Source of the DNA: a bacterium
Lineage (GTDB): Bacteria; CLD3; SB21
Length of the DNA: 64,000 nt
Reading direction: 5' to 3'
NCBI GenBank assembly: GCA_019695335.1
Contig: JAIBAF010000002.1
Coordinates: forward strand, 1 to 64,000
The notes under the pieces were generated by a model, which saw nothing but the letters and a program-made list of their open reading frames with translations, was not told where the DNA came from and ran no database searches. This document shows positions 27,431-37,501 of this stretch, piece after piece (position 1 is the first letter of the stretch; the number at the start of each line of letters is the position of its first letter). The position numbers were made by a program, and so were the translations under genes.

Positions 27431-28103
27431 TTTCTTGTCTTACAATGTCGAGAAGTTGAATGATATCATTTATTTCAAAATCGGCACCGGGTTCTTTAGT
27501 ATCAAAAACGTCGCCGTAGCGGGCAAACACTGTTTTCATGCCAAGCTGTTTGGCGCCCAGCATATCGCGTTCGGCCCAATCGCCGATCATCAACGATTCT
27601 TGAGGCGCAATATTTAAAGCATTCAACGCTTTCATGAATGGAGCCGGATGAGGCTTGCGCTCTTTCGTATCTTCAAAAGTAATGACGACATCAAAGGTAT
27701 GATGAAGCTTGAGATAACACAAACGCAGCCACGCTTCACGTGTGGGGGCATCTGTAACAACGGCTAACTTGTAACCTTTTTTGGCAAGTTCGATCAGTGT
27801 GTAGTGAACGTGAGGATACGGCACCAATGATGCTTCCCGCGATTGACGATAAGCGACGATCCCGTTTGCCAAAATTTTGTGATCAATCTTTCCAAAAAGA
27901 TTTTCAAGTAAATCGTCAAAAACTTTTTGATATTCGAATCCTCGTTCGTCGTAAATCGATTTAATGCGGGTTACAATTTCGTTTTTTGGGATGTTCAGGC
28001 CGGCGTCGATCATGGCTTCAGCAGCGCTTGTGATCGCTCGTTCTTTCATCGTCATGAAATCGACCAACGTGTTGTCCAGGTCGAATACGATAGCTTTGAT
28101 CAT
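27423..28103 (-). CDS. HAD family hydrolase (YjjG-like)
   Basis: A haloacid dehalogenase-superfamily phosphatase of 226 residues. Motif I is FDLDNTLVDF with nucleophile D8 and acid D10; motif II is VVTDAPT; motif III/IV is seen in KERKPHPAPF and MIGDWAERDMLGAK. The helical cap lies between residues about 15 and 85, which fits YjjG/phosphoglycolate-phosphatase-like enzymes. Substrates may be nucleotides or sugar phosphates; it cannot be told from sequence. It follows rodA by six bases and overlaps the next gene by eight. Confidence 0.88.
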   Translation of the reverse strand: MIKAIVFDLDNTLVDFMTMKERAITSAAEAMIDAGLNIPKNEIVTRIKSIYDERGFEYQKVFDDLLENLFGKIDHKILANGIVAYRQSREASLVPYPHVHYTLIELAKKGYKLAVVTDAPTREAWLRLCYLKLHHTFDVVITFEDTKERKPHPAPFMKALNALNIAPQESLMIGDWAERDMLGAKQLGMKTVFARYGDVFDTKEPGADFEINDIIQLLDIVRQENV

Positions 28104-28109
28104 ATTATT

Positions 28110-29363
28110 TTAATGAATGTCGTACACTTTTTTCCGCATCGCAATATTGAGTACAATGCCGACAAGCATCATGTTAGTCCAGAGTGCCGTCCCTCCATAA
28201 CTTAAAAACGGAAGTGGAATACCTGTAACAGGCATGATTCCAGACGTCATTCCAATATTGACCAAAATTTGGAAAGTAAATAGAGATGCAATGCCGATTA
28301 ATGTCAAACTTGAAAATTTATCGTCTACAACGTCGGCAATCATGATTATCCGTACGATGAGAATACCAAAAAACGCTAACAACGTCAATGAACCTGAAAA
28401 ACCAAATTCTTCCGCCAATGCCGAAAAAATAAAATCGGTATGTTGCTCAGGCATGAAATGCAATTGTGTTTGAGAGCCTTTTAAGTAACCTTTGCCAATA
28501 AGTCCGCCGGAACCTATGGCGATCTGCGATTGTAAAACCTGATACCCCGCGCCTTTCGCATCGCGTTCCGGATCGAGAAAAGTCAGGATACGCTCTTTTT
28601 GGTAATCTTTCAATGAATCCCACAAAGGTTCTGAACCAAGTCCTACCACAACATTGATCATCAAAACAACCAAAACCATTTTGGCGCTTCGTTTTGAAAA
28701 ATACAGCACCACTAAAATGAGAAATAGCGTTGCGATAAAAAAATCAAAATTGTAACCGCTTCCGATGTGAATCAATACAGTTGCGAGCGGTGAAAACATA
28801 ACGAAAATCGAAAACCACGAAATACCGTGCCAGTAGAGCATCGGAAGCGCTACACATCCGATACACAACGCCGTTCCCAAATCGGGTTCCCGAAAAACAA
28901 GAAACATCGGAACACTGACCAGCGCAATTGATAAAATGATATTGTAAAGGCTGGAGGCATTGATACGTTGTAGCGCCAGCATACGTGCAATAGTAAGGAT
29001 CGTCGCTACTTTGGCAAGTTCCGACGGTTGCAAACTCAACGGTCCCAATGCAATCCAGCGTTTTGCACCATAGCGTATAGGGCCGAATAACAATACGAAC
29101 AGCAATAAGATCAGAATAATAGCATAAAATGTCAGCGACGCGCTATCGATCAGGCGAATCGGAATCAAAATGACGGCAATCATCAAAACAATACCGATTC
29201 CAAAAAATGAAATTTGTTTGGTGAAATTAATGTCTTCGGCATCCGTATAGGTCGCACTAAAAATTGAGACCAATCCCAGAATACATAATACGAGAGTTGG
29301 AATAAGCACGTAGTAATCTAGGTCTTTTAAAAACGCCTTTATTTTTTCGACGATTAAAATCAT
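28110..29363 (-). CDS. rodA: Peptidoglycan glycosyltransferase RodA
   Basis: RodA is the SEDS-family glycan polymerase of the elongasome and works with PBP2 in the inner membrane. The 417-residue protein has about ten membrane segments. SEDS motifs include GAKRWIALGPLSLQPSELAK (the W and the QPSE loop) and the C-terminal GIPLPFLSYGGTALW. It lies four bases after the PBP2 gene, the standard order. The remaining Rod components mreBCD are 15 kb away. A long loop near residues 240-300 (FLDPERDAKGAGYQVLQSQ) is also typical. Confidence 0.95.
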   Translation of the reverse strand: MILIVEKIKAFLKDLDYYVLIPTLVLCILGLVSIFSATYTDAEDINFTKQISFFGIGIVLMIAVILIPIRLIDSASLTFYAIILILLLFVLLFGPIRYGAKRWIALGPLSLQPSELAKVATILTIARMLALQRINASSLYNIILSIALVSVPMFLVFREPDLGTALCIGCVALPMLYWHGISWFSIFVMFSPLATVLIHIGSGYNFDFFIATLFLILVVLYFSKRSAKMVLVVLMINVVVGLGSEPLWDSLKDYQKERILTFLDPERDAKGAGYQVLQSQIAIGSGGLIGKGYLKGSQTQLHFMPEQHTDFIFSALAEEFGFSGSLTLLAFFGILIVRIIMIADVVDDKFSSLTLIGIASLFTFQILVNIGMTSGIMPVTGIPLPFLSYGGTALWTNMMLVGIVLNIAMRKKVYDIH

Positions 29364-29367
29364 ACCG

Positions 29368-31194
29368 TTATTTTTGAAAACTGGTTCGAGTCATGAGCGT
29401 CTGAAATTTTTTCTCTTTGAGTTGGCGCGGGTCAAAAGGCTTTTTATTCCGGACTTCAGTAAAATAATAATGCATAACGCGGGCGCTCATCGGAGCGGCA
29501 ACGTCAGATCCTTCACCGCCATTTTCCATAATGACGGCCACAGCAATTTCAGGATTATTATATGGAGCGAACCCGATAAACCAGCCATGATAATTTCCGT
29601 GGACATTTTCCGCCGTGCCGGTTTTACCGGCTACCTGAGCCGCTCTGATGGCGGCGCCCTTCCCTGTTCCGGAATAGGTATTCACGACTGTCCACATGGC
29701 ATAGCGCATGAGATCAATATTTTCGCGTTTCAAAGGAACTTGTTTGACCGGATAAATAACTTTGCGGATACCTTCTTCATCTTCGGCATATCGGACAAAA
29801 TGCGGAACTTGATAACTTCCATAGTTAGCAAGCATCATGCAGTATTGAGCCATTTGGACTGGTGTTGAAAGAACTTCGCCCTGACCAATTCCAAGATTGA
29901 CTACCGTTCCGGCCTTCCAGTTATTTTGTCCGTATCGGCGATTAAAATAATCAGTCGTCGGAATCACGCCGGACTTTTCATTGGGCAAATCGATGCCGGT
30001 TTGTTCGCCAAAACCAAACATCCGAGCGTATTTAGCAAGAGTATTAATTCCTAATTTCCATGCAAGATTATAAAAATACACGTCGCACGATTGTGTAATC
30101 GCATGTTCCATATTCACAGCACCGTGACCGTTATGATTCCAACAGCGGAAACGATTGCCTCCAAGAAAAAAAACGCCTTTGCACGAAAAATATGTATTTG
30201 GAGTGACGATACCTTCTTCAAGACCGGCAATTGCCGTAATCATTTTGAAAGTCGAACCGGGAGCGTACGAAGCCTGTACGATGCGATTGAACATTGGTTT
30301 GTCCGGATTTTCATTCAACGATTTCCACGACTCCGACGTGATCCCATTGACAAACCACATAATATCAAAATCCGGTTTACTGGTTGCTGCAATAATTTCG
30401 CCGGTATTAACGTCGAGCACCACAATCGAACCCTTTTGATTGCCCATAAGTGATTCGATATACCGCTGATAATTCAAATCCACTGACAAATATAGGTTAT
30501 AACCGTCTTTTGGGTGTTTTGATGTGCCGAGATCCTGAATCACACGGCCTTTTGAATTGACTTCAAGCTCGTGATAACCTTTTTGGCCTCGCAATTCAAT
30601 TTCATAAAAATTTTCAATGCCGGATGCGCCAACGTATTCACCGATTTTGTAATCCGTATCCACAAATTCTCCGGTACGATAATAGCTCAACCTGTTTTCG
30701 GTTATTTGATTGAGGTATCCGATAATATGCGGCATGGTAATATTCGGCGCATAAATGCGATTGATATCAACTTTATAGTCGACCCCTTTATGCCGTTCTT
30801 TTTCTTCTTCCAATTGCGCTATTATAGTAAAATCGACATTTTCTTTGATTGTAACCGGCGTATACGGCCAGGCATTGATCAGGCGCTCTTTAATCTGGCC
30901 TACGGGCATTTGGAGTTTTTTGGCAAGGTATTCAAATTCGGCTTCGCTTGAAGTATCAAATTCAGCTGGAAGGATTTGTACGGAAAAAGTCGGTTGGTTC
31001 TCTACGATCAGATTACCATAACGATCATAAATAAGTCCGCGCGCCGGGATCTCGTCAATCGTTCTGACGCGATTTCTTTCTGCACGTTCGTTCAGTTTAT
31101 CGTACCGGATTACTTGCAAAAAAAACAACCGGCCGATAAGAACAGTACAGATCACTCCCAATGCAATGAGCAAAACCGTGCTGCGAATATGCAC
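29368..31194 (-). CDS. mrdA: Penicillin-binding protein 2
   Basis: PBP2 is the transpeptidase that cross-links peptidoglycan during cell elongation. One N-terminal membrane segment (about residues 6-25) anchors it; the pedestal and dimer domain follow (about 40-240). The transpeptidase domain has S314 and K317 in APGSTFKM, the SxN-type triad in TQSCDVYFYN, and KTGTAE in the C-terminal part. Length of 608 residues is normal. It begins the PBP2-rodA-HAD-lipoprotein unit, divergent from the efflux operon across 211 bases. Confidence 0.96.
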   Translation of the reverse strand: MHIRSTVLLIALGVICTVLIGRLFFLQVIRYDKLNERAERNRVRTIDEIPARGLIYDRYGNLIVENQPTFSVQILPAEFDTSSEAEFEYLAKKLQMPVGQIKERLINAWPYTPVTIKENVDFTIIAQLEEEKERHKGVDYKVDINRIYAPNITMPHIIGYLNQITENRLSYYRTGEFVDTDYKIGEYVGASGIENFYEIELRGQKGYHELEVNSKGRVIQDLGTSKHPKDGYNLYLSVDLNYQRYIESLMGNQKGSIVVLDVNTGEIIAATSKPDFDIMWFVNGITSESWKSLNENPDKPMFNRIVQASYAPGSTFKMITAIAGLEEGIVTPNTYFSCKGVFFLGGNRFRCWNHNGHGAVNMEHAITQSCDVYFYNLAWKLGINTLAKYARMFGFGEQTGIDLPNEKSGVIPTTDYFNRRYGQNNWKAGTVVNLGIGQGEVLSTPVQMAQYCMMLANYGSYQVPHFVRYAEDEEGIRKVIYPVKQVPLKRENIDLMRYAMWTVVNTYSGTGKGAAIRAAQVAGKTGTAENVHGNYHGWFIGFAPYNNPEIAVAVIMENGGEGSDVAAPMSARVMHYYFTEVRNKKPFDPRQLKEKKFQTLMTRTSFQK

Positions 31195-31328
31195 AAAAAT
31201 CCTGGTTGATATTAATTTTCACGCCAATCTACCATTAATCCTTTTAAAATTCAACCAACCTAACATTTTATTTTTCAATATTGCACCTATAAAAAAAGCT
31301 CAATGGCGGTTTCCAGGGAATTTTTTTG

Positions 31329-31357
31329 TTGCAAAAGTGTTTAGTTGTTACTATATT
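31329..31357 (+). promoter_or_regulatory. Putative promoter of the TolC-RND operon
   Basis: TTGCAA (31329-31334) and TATATT (31352-31357) with a 17-base spacer. The -10 element runs into a 16-base palindrome, so this promoter is likely under repressor control. Confidence 0.6.
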
Positions 31358-31370
31358 ACTATATAGTAAT
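31355..31370 (+). promoter_or_regulatory. Perfect 16-base palindrome, operator candidate
   Basis: ATTACTATATAGTAAT is identical on both strands. It begins within the putative -10 box and covers the expected transcription start, 35 bases before the TolC-family start codon. This is the classic position for a TetR, MarR or similar repressor; no such regulator gene lies next to it. Confidence 0.55.
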
Positions 31371-31405
31371 TTAACTATTCGGGATAATAACTTTAAAGGT
31401 TCACT

Positions 31406-32719
31406 ATGATCCATCGGTTGGTAATAATTTTAGTGACAGCACAAACACTTATGGCGGGAGAGAATTTATCGCTTGAAGAAGCTTTGCGGCGTGCAAAAAC
31501 CAATAATTTCGATCTTCTGCAAGCCCGATATGAAACGGATTATGCCCGCGGAGACAAAAATAAATCGTACTCGGTTTTTTTGCCACAAATCACTTTATCA
31601 GAAATGGCCATCACAACTACCGATCCGCTGAATGTATTTGGTTTCAAACTTAAACAGGAAATAGTTGCACAATCCGATTTTAATCCCACGTTGCTTAATG
31701 ATCCAAAACGTATCGATAATTTTACGACTAAAATCGAATTCAAACAACCGTTGATTAATCCGGATGGATTATGGGGCAAAAGTGCTGCCCATAATGCATT
31801 AAACGCAATGGAACAGAAAGAAATGCGCACGGGTTTCTACATAGAATTTGCCGTCAAAGCAAAATATTATGAGCTCGTACTCGCAAGGCAGAGTTTGGCT
31901 GTGATCGATAAATCCCTTGAGGCTGCACGCGCCAACCGCGATCTGGCTAAAAATTATTTTGATCAGGGTATGATCACTCAGTCGGATTTTTTATTTGCAG
32001 ACGTCCGCCTGCTCGACCTCGAAAATAAAAAAAATGAAACTGAAAATTCGATCAAAAACACAAACGAGGCTTTAAAACTATTACTGGGTATCGACAATTA
32101 TGAAGAAATCATTCCGACTGACAGCCTCGAACCTCCTAAATCACTCAATTTTCTAAAAAGTATCGAAAACATCAATAACGACCGATCCGATATGCGTGCC
32201 ATGAAATCCGGCATGCTTGCCAGCCAACAAATGATCCGGATGCAGGAGTTTAAGTTTTTACCGAGTCTGAATGCCTTCGGCAGTTACGAGTGGAACGATA
32301 AGAAACTTTTTGGAACCGGTGGAAAAAATTGGATGGTAGGCGCAATGCTTAAGTGGGATATTTTTACAGGTTTTGATCAGGTCGGCGAAATCCAAAAAGC
32401 AAAAGCCAAATATCAGTTGGCCAAGAATGCTTACCAACAAAATCGTTTGAAAAACAAAAATGATCTGGAAACAGCTTTACGTAATCTTGAAACAGCAAAG
32501 AAGAAAATAACATTGACCGGCAAAGCTATTCAGCAGGCTTCAGAAAATTTTCGCATTCTCACTGATCGTTATTCAAAAGGCATGGAGAAAACAACTGATT
32601 TGCTCAATGCCGAAGCAATGTTGGCCAATGCACAACTCGATTATTTAAATGCTTTGTATTTCTATACTATGAATGTTTTTATGCTTGAGCTATTAAGTGA
32701 AGAAAAAATTACAGACTAA
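31406..32719 (+). CDS. TolC family outer-membrane efflux protein
   Basis: Outer-membrane channel component of a tripartite efflux pump. A signal peptide ends near LMAGENLS (residue 18 or so), followed by two TolC repeats: the opening LSLEEALRRAKTNNFDLLQARYE pattern is characteristic (shown over two parts: LSLEEALRRA and NNFDLLQARYE), and long amphipathic helices lie around residues 150-220 and 340-410. The 437-residue length is standard. AAAGG lies about ten bases before the ATG. It is the first gene of the efflux operon. Confidence 0.92.
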   Translation: MIHRLVIILVTAQTLMAGENLSLEEALRRAKTNNFDLLQARYETDYARGDKNKSYSVFLPQITLSEMAITTTDPLNVFGFKLKQEIVAQSDFNPTLLNDPKRIDNFTTKIEFKQPLINPDGLWGKSAAHNALNAMEQKEMRTGFYIEFAVKAKYYELVLARQSLAVIDKSLEAARANRDLAKNYFDQGMITQSDFLFADVRLLDLENKKNETENSIKNTNEALKLLLGIDNYEEIIPTDSLEPPKSLNFLKSIENINNDRSDMRAMKSGMLASQQMIRMQEFKFLPSLNAFGSYEWNDKKLFGTGGKNWMVGAMLKWDIFTGFDQVGEIQKAKAKYQLAKNAYQQNRLKNKNDLETALRNLETAKKKITLTGKAIQQASENFRILTDRYSKGMEKTTDLLNAEAMLANAQLDYLNALYFYTMNVFMLELLSEEKITD

Positions 32720-32753
32720 TTTTGGTATCTATTTTCAAACGGAGGTTAAGTAT

Positions 32754-33818
32754 ATGGATCGAATAATGACGATAATTGCAATATTGACTTTCGCGTTTTT
32801 GGTTAGTTGTGGAAGCAATGATTTGCAAGAAGACAGTGTCAAACCGGTGAAGGTGTTTTTATTATCTGAGACTTTGACTAAAGTTCCTCACCGGTATGTT
32901 TTCAGCGGTAACGTCGAAGGCGACAAAAAAGTCACACTCAGCACCAAAATTATGGGACAAATTACGGCATTACCGTACGACGTTGGAACGCGTGTTTCGG
33001 TCGGTCAATCAGTTATCAAAATCAAAAGCGATGATCTGAATGCGAAACGCGCTCAAATCAAAGCCAATAAAATCGAAGCTGAAGCCGCGTTGAAAAATAC
33101 TGAAACGAATTATCGGCGGATTCAGCAATTGTATGATAACAAAAGTGCATCTAAAAAAGAATTAGACGATATCGAAACGATGTACAACATGGCTGCAGCC
33201 AAAGTCAATGCCATTACCGAAATGGAAAAAGAAATGGATGACATTCTTGATTATTCTGACATCGTTTCTCCAATCAATGGCACGATCATACAAAAATTTA
33301 CTGAAGAAGGTAATACGGCAGCTCCCGGTATGCCTTTACTCATGATCGAAGATATCACTTCGCTTAAAGTCATGACGAAAGTACCCGAAAGCGAGATTGG
33401 GTTTTTCAAAATCGGTGGAGCCGTTACAGTAGCCATTGATGCAATTAGCCAAGAAATGGATGGGGCTGTTGAACAAATCAATCCGTCCGGAAATGAAATG
33501 AGCCGGCAATTTGACGTGAAAATCCGATTGAACGGTTCGACACACGATATTAAGTCGGGCATGTACGCAAAAGTCTTGCTTGCAAATGGAAGCAAAACCG
33601 TTATTGCATTGCCGAAAAGTTCACTGATTCGACGTGGACAATTGGAAGGAGTATATACGATTAACCACCGCAATGAAGCCGTACTGCGTTGGGTTCGCAC
33701 AGGAAAAGCTTTTGACAATCGTATTGAAATTCTCTCAGGCCTGAAAGACGGAGAGCGAGTTATTGCTTCATCGGAAGGTTTGCTGAAAGACGGAGTTAAA
33801 GTGGAGGTGGCACAGTGA
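32754..33818 (+). CDS. RND efflux periplasmic adaptor (membrane fusion) lipoprotein
   Basis: The start is the ATG at 32754, eight bases after GGAGG (32741-32745). The earlier in-frame ATG at 32697 would overlap the TolC gene and place 19 residues ahead of the signal. The signal ends in the lipobox LVSCGSN. The adaptor architecture is seen: barrel-sandwich/lipoyl half (GQITALPYDVGTRVSVGQSV), a short helical hairpin (about residues 90-150), the second half (YSDIVSPINGTII), beta-barrel and a C-terminal domain ending LLKDGVKVEVAQ. It bridges the RND permease and the TolC-like channel. The drug or metal exported is unknown. Confidence 0.93.
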   Translation: MDRIMTIIAILTFAFLVSCGSNDLQEDSVKPVKVFLLSETLTKVPHRYVFSGNVEGDKKVTLSTKIMGQITALPYDVGTRVSVGQSVIKIKSDDLNAKRAQIKANKIEAEAALKNTETNYRRIQQLYDNKSASKKELDDIETMYNMAAAKVNAITEMEKEMDDILDYSDIVSPINGTIIQKFTEEGNTAAPGMPLLMIEDITSLKVMTKVPESEIGFFKIGGAVTVAIDAISQEMDGAVEQINPSGNEMSRQFDVKIRLNGSTHDIKSGMYAKVLLANGSKTVIALPKSSLIRRGQLEGVYTINHRNEAVLRWVRTGKAFDNRIEILSGLKDGERVIASSEGLLKDGVKVEVAQ

Positions 33819-36800
33819 AAACAGGTTTATCCGGAAGAGTTGCCCAAGCTTTTATCAATTCAAAATTAACACCGCTGCTGATTGCTGCTTTTATGGCGAT
33901 CGGTATTTACAGTACGTATCTGACGCCCAGTGAAGAGGAACCGCAAATTATTGTACCGATGGCCGATATTTTTGTCGCCTATCCCGGCGCTAACGCCAAA
34001 GAAGTGGAAACAAAAATTTCACAACCTCTGGAAAAGATCATTTCCAATATTCCTGGAGTGGAATACGTTTACTCAACATCAATGCCCGGCATGTCCATGC
34101 TGATCGTTCGTTATTTCGTCGGCGAAGATGTTGAGCGCAGCATTTTCAGATTGTATAATGAAATTCAAAAAAACATGGATCAAATGCCGGCTGGAATCAT
34201 GCCGCCGTTTATCAAAACCAAAGCCATTGACGATGTACCGATTTATGCTGTGACATTATGGAGCGAGCATTACGATGATTTTCAAATTCGAAGAGTTGCG
34301 GCAGAACTTGCATCCGAAATCAAAAAAATTGGCGATGTGGCTGAAACACATGTTATCGGAGGGCGTAGCCGCCAAGTAAGAGTCATTCTTCACGCCGATA
34401 AAATGGCCGGTTACAACACCGATCCTTTGATGGTCATGCAGCAGCTTCAGCAGGCCAATCAGCAAACACAATCGGGAAAATTTGTTTCAGGCGATGAAGA
34501 ATTCTTGGTTGAAACCGGTAATTTTTTTGAATCGGCAGACGATGTCGGGCATGTTGTCATTGGTGCATATAATGGCAATCCGGTTTACCTGCGTAATGTT
34601 GCCACAATTGTCGATGGGCCGGAAGAGCCGAAAGATTATGTCGGATTCGGTTATGGCTCTTCACAAAAATCAACTTTCGATCAACTTGAATATTCGGCTG
34701 TTACTGTGTCGGTGTCTAAACGCAAGGGTGCCGACGCCATGCGGCTTGCAGAATTAATTGAACAAAAAATTAATGGCCTCTCGGGCGTACTGATTCCATC
34801 CGACATCCACACAACCGTGACAAGAAATTATGGAAATACAGCATCAGAAAAAGTCAATGAATTACTCAAACACCTTTCGGCGGCAATTCTTGCTGTCACT
34901 GTTTTGGTTGGGATCTTTATGGGTTGGAGAAGCGGGTTAGTTATTTTTGCCTCCGTTCCGGTGACGTTCGCATTGACATTGTTTGTTTATTATATGTTCG
35001 GTTATACGCTCAATCGGATTACGTTGTTTGCGTTGGTTTTTGTTACCGGTATTGTGGTGGATGATTCAATTATTGTCGTTGAAAACATGCATCGTCATTT
35101 TAAAATGAAACGATTGCCTTTTCTCCAGGCAGCTATTGCCTCGATCGATGAAGTTGGTAATCCGACGATTCTGGCAACCTTTACGGTCATTGCTTCCGTC
35201 TTGCCAATGGCGTTTGTTTCAGGATTAATGGGGCCCTATATGAGCCCAATGCCAATCGGCGCTTCATTAGCCATGTTATTTTCACTTTTGGTTGCTTTGG
35301 TCATTACGCCGTGGCTGGCGTACCGCTTTTTGAAAAGCGATAAACATCAAAATACGCACGAAGAGTACTCTCTCGAAAATACATTGATTTACCGCATTTA
35401 TGCCAAAACGATATCACCAATGATCGACCATCCAAAAAAAAGATGGATGTTTATCGGAGGTGTGACGGCAATGCTTCTTGCATCGATGCTGTTGCTGTAT
35501 TTCAAGCTGGTAGCCGTCAAAATGCTTCCATTTGACAATAAAAACGAAATTCAAGTGATCATCGATATGCCGGAAGGAACGACACTCGAACGAACAGCCG
35601 TGGTTACGAAAGAAGTAGCGGCTTATATCCGCACTCAACCTGAAGTTTCCGATTATCAAATGTATGTTGGTACGGCCGCGCCCATTAATTTCAACGGGCT
35701 TGTGCGCCATTATGACTTGCGCCGTGGATCGAATGTCGCCGATATCCAGGTAAATTTATTTTCAAAACACGATCGCAGTGCGCAAAGCCACGACATAGCC
35801 AAACGCATTCGTCCGGAAATTCAAAAAATAGTACATCCGTACAATGCTAATGTCAAAATTGCTGAAGTTCCGCCGGGACCGCCAGTTTTATCGACGTTGG
35901 TTGCGGAGGTTTATGGACCTGAATATTCCAAACAAATCGACGTAGCGCGACAAATCAAAAACATTTTTGAAACTACAGAAGGCATAGTCGACGTCGATTG
36001 GATGGTTGAGGACGACCAAAGGGAATTTCGTTTTGAAATCGATAAGGAAAAGGCCATGCTTGTGGGGATCAATTCAAAACAAATTACAAACAGCTTGGGA
36101 GTCAGTTTAAATGGCATGAATGTAACAACGATATATCAACCTGACGAACTTGAACCGATCAATATTCATTTGAGCTTGTCTGAAAAAGATCGTTCCAGCA
36201 TCGAAGATCTGAAAAATATTCAGATCATGTCGGCAAGCGGACGGACCGTACCTTTGTCGGAATTAGTCAAAGTCGAAGAACGTTTTCAAGACAAAAGCAT
36301 TTATCGTAAAAACCAACAACGTGTAGTATACATAACGGCGGATGTTGCCGGTGAGCTTGAAAGCCCGGTTTACGCCATTCTCGATATGCAGCAGCGGGTT
36401 GCTGATTTAAAACTTCCTGATGGTTATCGTATCAATGAGCTGTATACAAAACAACCATTCATGGAAGAACAGTTTTCAATGAAATGGGATGGGGAATGGC
36501 ACATTACGTATGAAGTTTTCCGTGATCTCGGAGCAGCGTTTGCGGCGGTATTAGTGATCATTTATTTATTGATCATTGGCTGGTTCCAATCGTTCAAGGT
36601 TCCTCTAGTCATGATGGTCGCAATACCGTTATCGCTTGTAGGTATTCTGGTTGGTCATTGGATTATGGGCGCCTTTTTTACGGCGACCTCGATGATCGGC
36701 ATGATCGCACTTGCCGGAATCATGGTGCGCAATTCGGTATTACTTATTGATTTCATCGATCTCCGGCTCGAGCAGGGCATTCCTTTGAAACAAGCGATCA

Positions 36801-37066
36801 TTGAATCAGGCGCCGTTCGAACGACCCCGATTCTATTAACTTCAGGCGCCGTTGTCATTGGAGCGTTGGTTATTCTTTTCGATCCGATTTTTCAAGGCCT
36901 TGCTATATCGTTGATCGGCGGATCGATTGCATCCACGGCGTTGACACTGTTAATCGTTCCGTTGATTTATTATATGACGGAAAGAAAGAAATATGAAAAC
37001 CGGATTTCAGTAATCCATAACGGGCACGACGAAGAAACGCCCGCAATTGTTGAAGTTAAATCCTAA
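33815..37066 (+). CDS. RND efflux permease (AcrB/HAE1-like)
   Basis: Proton-driven inner-membrane pump of 1083 residues with the twelve-segment, two-large-loop plan of the RND family. The start is GTG at 33815, overlapping the adaptor stop in GTGA with GGAGG seven bases upstream. The proton-relay acidic pair is visible in TGIVVDDSIIVVENMHRH (TM4), and the TM6 and TM11-12 segments (for example MIGMIALAGIMVRNSVLLID) are intact. The sequence lacks a CusA-like methionine-rich signature that I could see, and it differs from classical AcrB at the N-terminus, so I only call it RND. A terminator follows. Confidence 0.94.
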   Translation: MKTGLSGRVAQAFINSKLTPLLIAAFMAIGIYSTYLTPSEEEPQIIVPMADIFVAYPGANAKEVETKISQPLEKIISNIPGVEYVYSTSMPGMSMLIVRYFVGEDVERSIFRLYNEIQKNMDQMPAGIMPPFIKTKAIDDVPIYAVTLWSEHYDDFQIRRVAAELASEIKKIGDVAETHVIGGRSRQVRVILHADKMAGYNTDPLMVMQQLQQANQQTQSGKFVSGDEEFLVETGNFFESADDVGHVVIGAYNGNPVYLRNVATIVDGPEEPKDYVGFGYGSSQKSTFDQLEYSAVTVSVSKRKGADAMRLAELIEQKINGLSGVLIPSDIHTTVTRNYGNTASEKVNELLKHLSAAILAVTVLVGIFMGWRSGLVIFASVPVTFALTLFVYYMFGYTLNRITLFALVFVTGIVVDDSIIVVENMHRHFKMKRLPFLQAAIASIDEVGNPTILATFTVIASVLPMAFVSGLMGPYMSPMPIGASLAMLFSLLVALVITPWLAYRFLKSDKHQNTHEEYSLENTLIYRIYAKTISPMIDHPKKRWMFIGGVTAMLLASMLLLYFKLVAVKMLPFDNKNEIQVIIDMPEGTTLERTAVVTKEVAAYIRTQPEVSDYQMYVGTAAPINFNGLVRHYDLRRGSNVADIQVNLFSKHDRSAQSHDIAKRIRPEIQKIVHPYNANVKIAEVPPGPPVLSTLVAEVYGPEYSKQIDVARQIKNIFETTEGIVDVDWMVEDDQREFRFEIDKEKAMLVGINSKQITNSLGVSLNGMNVTTIYQPDELEPINIHLSLSEKDRSSIEDLKNIQIMSASGRTVPLSELVKVEERFQDKSIYRKNQQRVVYITADVAGELESPVYAILDMQQRVADLKLPDGYRINELYTKQPFMEEQFSMKWDGEWHITYEVFRDLGAAFAAVLVIIYLLIIGWFQSFKVPLVMMVAIPLSLVGILVGHWIMGAFFTATSMIGMIALAGIMVRNSVLLIDFIDLRLEQGIPLKQAIIESGAVRTTPILLTSGAVVIGALVILFDPIFQGLAISLIGGSIASTALTLLIVPLIYYMTERKKYENRISVIHNGHDEETPAIVEVKS

Positions 37067-37075
37067 CCTCCACGG

Positions 37076-37128
37076 AAAAGGTTGCAGACGGAAGGGCATT
37101 GTAAATGTCCTTTCTCCAACCTTTTGTT
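37076..37128 (+). terminator. Long hairpin terminator after the RND permease gene
   Basis: AAAAGGTTG (37076-37084) pairs with CAACCTTTT (37117-37125); an inner stem AGGGCATT/AATGTCCT strengthens it. The terminal T-run is part of the stem itself. Confidence 0.7.
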
Positions 37129-37160
37129 AGACTACAATCAAAAATAATCGGGGAATTAAT

Positions 37161-37466
37161 ATGAAACTAATTGCTGTCATGAGTATTGAAGAGTATGCCG
37201 GCGAACTCCGGAAAATATTTTCAGAACATCGTGTACCTGTATTCAGCGAAACAGAAATCAACGGGTATAAATTGTTACCGGAGATGGGAGAAAAAGACAA
37301 TTGGTTTTCCGGGAAACACACGGCAGTATATTCGCATATTGTATTTGCTTTTGTCGAGGCGCAGAAAGCGGATGAATTACTTAGTGCCATCCAAGAATAT
37401 TGCAAACAACGCGATTGTGCCAATCCTATCCGCGCGTTTCAGCTGAGTGTTGAAAAATTTGTTTGA
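37161..37466 (+). CDS. Small PII-like protein linked to RND efflux
   Basis: A 101-residue protein with a ferredoxin-like beta-alpha-beta layout: MKLIAVMSIEEYAGELRKIF, a middle loop with KLLPEMGEKDNW, the strand YSHIVFAFVEAQKADELL and a final helix/strand. This resembles PII/GlnB-fold or DUF3240-type proteins that are often found beside RND pumps. It has no PII T-loop Tyr that I can recognise, so nitrogen signalling is unlikely. It comes 34 bases after the hairpin that ends the pump gene, and its last codons overlap the next reading frame by a few bases only if the distal TTG start of that gene is used. The fold call is moderate. Confidence 0.62.
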   Translation: MKLIAVMSIEEYAGELRKIFSEHRVPVFSETEINGYKLLPEMGEKDNWFSGKHTAVYSHIVFAFVEAQKADELLSAIQEYCKQRDCANPIRAFQLSVEKFV

Positions 37467-37501
37467 ACCTTAAAAATTCATTACCAAAAAGGAAATCTGT
37501 C

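Noticed and set aside
32697-32753. Earlier start for the efflux adaptor
   Set aside because: It would overlap the TolC gene and put 19 extra residues before the lipoprotein signal; GGAGG favours 32754.
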